Part shown: positions 59,840-64,000 of the stretch, in pieces | How the letters are laid out: each line of letters starts with the position of its first letter | Position numbering within the stretch: position 1 is the stretch's first letter | Assembly: GCA_035505915.1 (NCBI GenBank) | Contig: DATJQI010000054.1 | Span: forward strand, 62,001-126,000 | Direction: 5' to 3' | Source of the DNA: 40CM-2-70-7 sp035505915 | Lineage (GTDB): Bacteria; Gemmatimonadota; Gemmatimonadetes; Gemmatimonadales; GWC2-71-9 | DNA: 64,000 nucleotides | Program-made: the position numbers and the translations under genes | Notes under the pieces: generated by a model | The model's database searches: none | The model's input: the letters and a program-made list of their open reading frames with translations, nothing else | Told to the model about the DNA's origin: nothing

Positions 59840-60362
59840 GGCGGCGCTGTTCGCCTCGAGCCGGCCCCTCACCGTCGAGGAGCTCGCGTCGCTGGACGCC
59901 GAAGCCGGCGAGCCGGCGGTGCGCGCGGCGCTGGGCGAGATCCGTGAGGAATTCGAGGGGGACCGCCACGGCGTCGCCCTGGTCGAAATCGCGGGCGGCT
60001 GGCAGTTCCTGACCCGGCGCGAGCACGCCGAAGCGATCGACCGCGCGGCGTTCGCGCTCCGGCCCCGCCGCCTGTCGCCGGCGGCGCTCGAGACCCTCGC
60101 CATCATCGCGTACAAGCAGCCGGTCGGCCGTGTGGAAGTCGACGAGATCCGCGGCGTGGATTCGGGCGCGGTGATCGACAAGCTGGTGGAGCGCGGCCTC
60201 ATCGAGATCGCCTCCCGGGGCGAAGGACTCGGCCGCCCGCTCCTGTACGGCACCACGCCGTCGTTCCTCGAGCTCCTCGGTCTCCAGGACCTGGAGGAAC
60301 TGCCGCGTCTCGAAGAGCTGTCGGTCGCGCTCCGCCCGCCCGCGCCGGCCGAGCCCGAATGA
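59814..60362 (+). CDS. scpB: Segregation and condensation protein B
   Basis: 182 residues, GTG start within scpA. Two winged helices: LLEAALFASSRPLTVEELAS, then LSPAALETLAIIAYKQPVGRVEVDEIRG with DSGAVIDKLVERGLIE and GRPLLYGTTPSFLELLGL. It forms the kleisin complex with ScpA. It overlaps the pseudouridine synthase by 4 bp. Confidence 0.95.
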   Translation: MSPLAKLLEAALFASSRPLTVEELASLDAEAGEPAVRAALGEIREEFEGDRHGVALVEIAGGWQFLTRREHAEAIDRAAFALRPRRLSPAALETLAIIAYKQPVGRVEVDEIRGVDSGAVIDKLVERGLIEIASRGEGLGRPLLYGTTPSFLELLGLQDLEELPRLEELSVALRPPAPAEPE

Positions 60363-61075
60363 CCGACATGCGCCTGCAGCGCGCTCTGGCGCGCGCAGGC
60401 GTCACGTCCCGGCGCAAGGCCGAGGACCTGATCCGCGCCGGACGCGTGCGCGTGGACGGCGTCGTCGCCGAAATCGGGAGCAAGGTCGACCCCGGCCGCC
60501 AGCGGGTCACCGTGGACGGCCGGCCGCTGGCGGCGCCCGCCGTCGCCTGGTTCGCGCTCAACAAGCCCCTCGGCTACGTCGTGAGCCGCGGCGATCCGGA
60601 AGGGCGCCGCACCATTTACGACCTCCTCCCCAAAGTGCCCGGGCTGGCCTACGTTGGACGGCTGGACGTGATGACGTCGGGTCTCCTGCTGTGCACCACG
60701 GACGGCGATGCCGCGCACCGGCTCACCCATCCGAGCTTCGCGGTGGAGCGCACCTACTGGCTCCGCGTGCACGGCCGTCCCGCGAGCGACGTCAAGCGGG
60801 CACTGGCGAGCCGCCCCGTCGTCGAGGGCCGTCCCGTCGTGATCCGCGAGGCGCGGGTGCGGCCCGCGGGCCGGAGCCTGGAAATCGAGCTGACCCTGGC
60901 CGAGGGCCGGCACCGCATCGTGCGCCGGCTGGCCGAGGAGCTGGGGCTGAAGGTGGAGTGGCTGCATCGCGTGTCGTACGGGCCGGTGCGGCTGGGAAAG
61001 CTGCCGGAAGGGCAGTGGCGCGCGCTCACGCCGCGGGAGATTCAGGCCATCGGACGGATCCGTGCACCTCGCTGA
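60359..61075 (+). CDS. Pseudouridine synthase (RluB/RsuA family)
   Basis: 238 residues. An S4 domain (MRLQRALARAGVTSRRKAED to about residue 60) is followed by the catalytic core with YVGRLDVMTSGLLLCTTDGD, which holds the catalytic Asp, and EGRHRIVRRLAEELGLKVEW. It probably modifies 23S rRNA (RluB-like, position 2605). The order scpA-scpB-rluB is conserved in many bacteria. It overlaps the next gene by 14 bp. Confidence 0.93.
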   Translation: MTDMRLQRALARAGVTSRRKAEDLIRAGRVRVDGVVAEIGSKVDPGRQRVTVDGRPLAAPAVAWFALNKPLGYVVSRGDPEGRRTIYDLLPKVPGLAYVGRLDVMTSGLLLCTTDGDAAHRLTHPSFAVERTYWLRVHGRPASDVKRALASRPVVEGRPVVIREARVRPAGRSLEIELTLAEGRHRIVRRLAEELGLKVEWLHRVSYGPVRLGKLPEGQWRALTPREIQAIGRIRAPR

Positions 61076-62702
61076 CAAGACCGTCATGCTCCTCGGCGGC
61101 TCCGGCCTCGTGGGCCACGCCGTGGCGCGCCGGGTGCTGGCCGAGCGGCCGAGCCGCCTGGTGCTGGTGGCGCTCTTCGAAGATGAAGTCCGGGCGGCCG
61201 CGGCCGCCCTCGAGGCGTACCGCGGGCGCGCGGAGGTGGCGGTGGAGTGGGGGAACGTCTTCCTGCCCGCGCCCGTGGCGCGCCGCGAGCGCGGCGAGAT
61301 CCTGGCGGACTCCGCCCTCCGCACCCTGCTCATTCAGGACCAGTTCGGGGATTTGACCGAGGACGTGCTGGAGCGGAACCTCCTGTACCAGCTCCTCGCC
61401 CGCTACCGCCCCGACGCCGTGGTCGACAGCATCAATACGGCCACCGCCTTCGCCTATCAGGACATCTTCCAGAGCGCGCGCGACCTGCTCGCCGCGTCCG
61501 CCGCCGGCACCCTGGACCGGGCCCAGGTGGAGCAGCACATCCTCACGCTGACCATGCCCCAGCTGATCCGCCACGTGCAGATCATCACGGAGGGCCTGAA
61601 GCGGTCCGGCACGTCGGTGTATGTGAAGGTGGGGACGTCGGGCACGGGCGGGATGGGGTTCAACATCCCCTACACCCACTCCGAGGAGCGGCCCAGCCGC
61701 ACCCTCTTGACCAAGTCGGCCGTGGCCGGCGCGCACTCCCTCCTGCTGTTTCTGCTGGGACGCACGCCGGACGCGCCCGCCATCGTCGAGATCAAGCCGA
61801 CGGCGACCATCGCGTGGCGGGAGATCGCCTACGGGCCGGTGCGCCGGAAGGGCAAGCCCCTGCCGCTGGTCGACTGTCCGGCCCCGCTCCCGGTGGCGGA
61901 CGCGTTCGCGCCCGGCGCCAAGCCGTGGAAGGACCAGGGGAAGCCGGTGCAGGGGGTGTTCATCGACGTCGGGGAGAACGGTCTCTTCGCCAAGGATGAG
62001 TTCGCGACGGTGACGGCGCTGGGACAGATGGAGTTCATCACCCCCGAGGAAGTGGCCGACTACGTCATCCAGGAGATCCAGGGCCGGCCGACGGGCAAGG
62101 ACATCGTCGCGGCCCTGGACGGCGCTACCGCCGGGCCGACCTACCGCGCCGGCCTCCTCCGCTCGGCGGCCCTGGGTCGGCTCGAAGGTCTGGAGCGGGA
62201 CAGCGGCACCCGATCGGTGGCTTACGAGATGCTGGGACCCCCGCGGCTCACGAAAATGCTCTATGAAGCGTATGTGCTGTCGAAGCTCCGTCCGACCGTC
62301 CGTGCCCTCGCGGGCTCCGACGGCGCGGGCGTGGCGGGCGAGGCCCAGGCCCTGATCGAGCGCGACACCGCCCTGCGGTCGCACATTTTGTCGGTAGGGC
62401 TTCCCATCCTCTGCGCCGACGGCGCCCGCGTGTACCGGGGGAGCCTGGTGGTGGTGCCGCCGACGCCCGGGGACCCCCGGGGCGCGGCGCCGCGCGGCTG
62501 GGTGGATCTCCGGCCCGAGTACTTCGGGATGTGGGTGAAGCGGGCGCAGGCGATCGTGGCGGCGGAGGTCCGGGCCGGATCGAAGGAATCGGGCAGCGAC
62601 GTGGACTGGATGGCCATCCGGGGCGACGATCCGGTGGATCCGCCCCGGTTCGCGACCTGGGTGTTCGAGCACGAGGACCGCGGGGCGCGGATCAAGCGGT
62701 GA
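61062..62702 (+). CDS. Large Rossmann-fold protein of unknown function
   Basis: 546 residues, GTG start. The N-terminus KTVMLLGGSGLVGHAVARRV is an NAD(P)-binding GxxGxxG fold, but after about 150 residues it leaves the SDR pattern: DSINTATAFAYQDIFQSARD, IRHVQIITEGLKRSGTSVYV, GTSGTGGMGFNIPYTHSEER, GVFIDVGENGLFAKDEFATV and YEMLGPPRLTKMLYEAYVL are highly conserved-looking motifs. It resembles proteins loosely labelled short-chain dehydrogenase in Acidobacteriota and Actinobacteria. The reaction is unknown. Confidence 0.8.
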   Translation: MHLADKTVMLLGGSGLVGHAVARRVLAERPSRLVLVALFEDEVRAAAAALEAYRGRAEVAVEWGNVFLPAPVARRERGEILADSALRTLLIQDQFGDLTEDVLERNLLYQLLARYRPDAVVDSINTATAFAYQDIFQSARDLLAASAAGTLDRAQVEQHILTLTMPQLIRHVQIITEGLKRSGTSVYVKVGTSGTGGMGFNIPYTHSEERPSRTLLTKSAVAGAHSLLLFLLGRTPDAPAIVEIKPTATIAWREIAYGPVRRKGKPLPLVDCPAPLPVADAFAPGAKPWKDQGKPVQGVFIDVGENGLFAKDEFATVTALGQMEFITPEEVADYVIQEIQGRPTGKDIVAALDGATAGPTYRAGLLRSAALGRLEGLERDSGTRSVAYEMLGPPRLTKMLYEAYVLSKLRPTVRALAGSDGAGVAGEAQALIERDTALRSHILSVGLPILCADGARVYRGSLVVVPPTPGDPRGAAPRGWVDLRPEYFGMWVKRAQAIVAAEVRAGSKESGSDVDWMAIRGDDPVDPPRFATWVFEHEDRGARIKR

Positions 62703-62763
62703 CCCGGGGGCGGGACGGCGGGGTCGAGGGTACTGGAACGGTGGACTCAAGGGAGGCGGACGC

Positions 62764-63750
62764 GTGACGGCAGGAGGACGAATCTCGAGGCCGCAGGTGA
62801 CCGACGCGGCGCTGGCGACCGCCTTGACCCGCGAGGTGGGGAAGCGCGTGGTGGGGCAGGACGTCATGGTGGAGCGCCTGCTCGTGGGGCTGCTCACCGG
62901 TGGGCACATCCTGCTCGAGGGCGTCCCCGGGCTCGCCAAGACCCTCGCGGTCCGGACCGTGGCCGAGTGCCTGCGCATCAGCTTCTCCCGGATCCAGTTC
63001 ACGCCCGACCTGCTCCCCGCGGACGTGATCGGCACGATGATCTACGACCAGAAGTCCCAGGAGTTCTATCCCAAGAAGGGCCCGCTCTTCGCCAACCTGA
63101 TCCTCGCCGACGAAATCAACCGGGCGCCGGCGAAGGTGCAGTCGGCGCTTCTCGAGGCGATGCAGGAGAAGCAGGTCACCATCGGCGGCGAGACGTTCTA
63201 TCTCGGGGAGCCGTTCCTGGTCCTCGCGACCCAGAACCCCATCGAGCACGAGGGCACCTACGCCCTGCCCGAGGCGCAGCTCGACCGGTTCATGCTCAAG
63301 GTCCGCGTGGGCTATCCCACCCGCGACGCCGAGAAGGAGATCGTCGGCCGGATGGCGTCGGGACGCCCCATCGAGGTCGAGCGGATCGCGAGCGGCGAAG
63401 ACGTACTGGCGGCGCGCAGCGCCATCGCCGAGCTGTACATGGACCAGAAGGTCGTGGACTACATCGTGGACGTGGTGCGCGGCACCCGGGAGCCGCAGGC
63501 CGTGGGGCTCGGGGAGCTGAAGCCCCTGATCGCCTTCGGCGCGTCCCCGCGGGCGTCCATTTATCTGGCCCAGGCGGCCCGGGCTCACGCCTACCTCCGG
63601 GGCCGCTCGTACGTGGTCCCCGAAGACGTGAAGGCGATGGCGTACGACGTCCTCCGCCACCGCGTCCTCCTCACGTTCGAAGCCGAAGCCGAGGACCTGG
63701 ACGCGGACCGCGTGATCGGCCGGATCCTGGAGGCGGTCGGCGTGCCGTGA
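62764..63750 (+). CDS. MoxR-family AAA+ ATPase
   Basis: 328 residues, GTG start. Walker A GGHILLEGVPGLAKTLAVRT, RIQFTPDLLPADVIGT, Walker B NLILADEINRAPAKVQSALLEAM (two parts), sensor 1 LVLATQNPIEHEGTYALPEA and the lid EDVKAMAYDVLRHRVLLTF. MoxR proteins act as chaperones for VWA/DUF58 partners. The next gene is a DUF58 protein with a 4-bp overlap, the standard arrangement. It is preceded by 61 bases of intergenic sequence. Confidence 0.94.
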   Translation: MTAGGRISRPQVTDAALATALTREVGKRVVGQDVMVERLLVGLLTGGHILLEGVPGLAKTLAVRTVAECLRISFSRIQFTPDLLPADVIGTMIYDQKSQEFYPKKGPLFANLILADEINRAPAKVQSALLEAMQEKQVTIGGETFYLGEPFLVLATQNPIEHEGTYALPEAQLDRFMLKVRVGYPTRDAEKEIVGRMASGRPIEVERIASGEDVLAARSAIAELYMDQKVVDYIVDVVRGTREPQAVGLGELKPLIAFGASPRASIYLAQAARAHAYLRGRSYVVPEDVKAMAYDVLRHRVLLTFEAEAEDLDADRVIGRILEAVGVP

Positions 63751-64000
63751 GCCCCGAGGTGCTGCGGCAGGTCAAGGGGATCGAGCTCCGCACCCGGTCC
63801 CTCGTCAACACGCTCTTCACGGGCGAGTACCGGTCGGTGTTCCGGGGGCAGGGAATCGAGTTCGCCGAAGTCCGCGCCTACCAGCACGGCGACGACTTCC
63901 GCGCCATCGACTGGAACGTCTCCGCGCGGATGGGCACGCCGTTCGTCAAGACGTTCGTCGAGGAGCGGGAGCTCACGCTCCTCCTGGTGGTCGACCAGTC
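63747..64000 (+). CDS. DUF58 domain protein (N-terminal part, cut by window end)
   Basis: At least 84 residues, GTG start overlapping the MoxR gene. ELRTRSLVNTLFTGEYRSVF, GIEFAEVRAYQHGDDFRAID and WNVSARMGTPFVKTFVEERE are the DUF58 signature, followed by LTLLLVVDQS at the window edge, the opening of a VWA-like domain (MIDAS DxS). It is the usual partner of MoxR ATPases. Confidence 0.92.
   Translation, partial: MSPEVLRQVKGIELRTRSLVNTLFTGEYRSVFRGQGIEFAEVRAYQHGDDFRAIDWNVSARMGTPFVKTFVEERELTLLLVVDQ

Noticed and set aside
58406..61333. A 975-codon open frame on the minus strand opposite the M50-scpAB-rluB genes.
   Set aside because: It runs antisense to four well-supported genes, has Arg/Ser/Pro-rich low-complexity content and no domains. 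Such frames arise from GC-rich codon usage.

Overview
The window is a dense, GC-rich (roughly 70%) chromosomal segment from a diderm bacterium. TonB-dependent and small beta-barrel outer-membrane proteins, lipoproteins, a FlgD/T9SS-like C-terminal sorting fold, a DUF3857-transglutaminase protein and a mannose-class PTS beside hprK together fit Gemmatimonadota best. This is an inference from gene content; no rRNA is present. Almost every base is coding, genes overlap by 1 to 32 bp, and there is no phage, IS element or CRISPR array.

Layout. 1-2.2 kb: two secreted or outer-membrane proteins, the first cut by the window edge. 2.2-13.4 kb: housekeeping run miaB, comFB-like, comEC, fructose-1,6-bisphosphatase, methylmalonyl-CoA mutase large subunit, FmdB zinc ribbon, argS, a PfkB sugar kinase, purM and a small barrel protein. 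13.4-17.2 kb: riboflavin operon ribD-ribE-ribBA-ribH-nusB. 17.2-23.6 kb: glycosyltransferase, hprK and a complete but compact mannose-class PTS (EIIA, EIIB, EIIC, EIID, HPr, EI). 23.6-27.6 kb: metK, ahcY, a bifunctional-nuclease-domain protein and a membrane-anchored secreted protein. 27.6-33.5 kb: a cobalamin riboswitch with an intrinsic terminator, then btuF, btuC, btuD, btuB and a beta-propeller lipoprotein resembling BtuG of Bacteroides. 33.5-41.9 kb: recO, selB, a small protein that is essentially one sorting domain, a DUF3857/transglutaminase protein, clpB and tadA.

42.2-53.3 kb is the most interesting part. It looks like a tryptophan catabolic island: tryptophan 2,3-dioxygenase and kynureninase, then (after two tRNA-Ser genes and two small membrane proteins) six translationally coupled genes for a bifunctional anthraniloyl-CoA/salicylyl-CoA-type monooxygenase, acyl-CoA dehydrogenase, enoyl-CoA hydratase, RidA-type deaminase, short-chain dehydrogenase and a creatininase-family hydrolase, with a divergent benzoate/anthranilate-type CoA ligase. 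Together they suggest Trp to formylkynurenine to kynurenine to anthranilate to anthraniloyl-CoA, then oxygenation and beta-oxidation-like ring breakdown. The creatininase-family protein is a candidate for the otherwise missing formamidase.

53.2-64 kb: a D-2-hydroxyacid dehydrogenase, pyrR-pyrB-pyrC, a coiled-coil zinc-ribbon protein, rpsT, an M50 protease, scpA-scpB, a pseudouridine synthase, a large uncharacterised Rossmann protein, a MoxR ATPase and a DUF58 protein cut by the window end.

Sigma-70-like promoters of the form TTGNNN-N16-18-TANNNT can be read at several operon heads, and in several the -10 lies so close to the start codon that leaderless mRNAs are likely. Three convergent gene pairs share a single CTAG tetranucleotide as stop codon on both strands.
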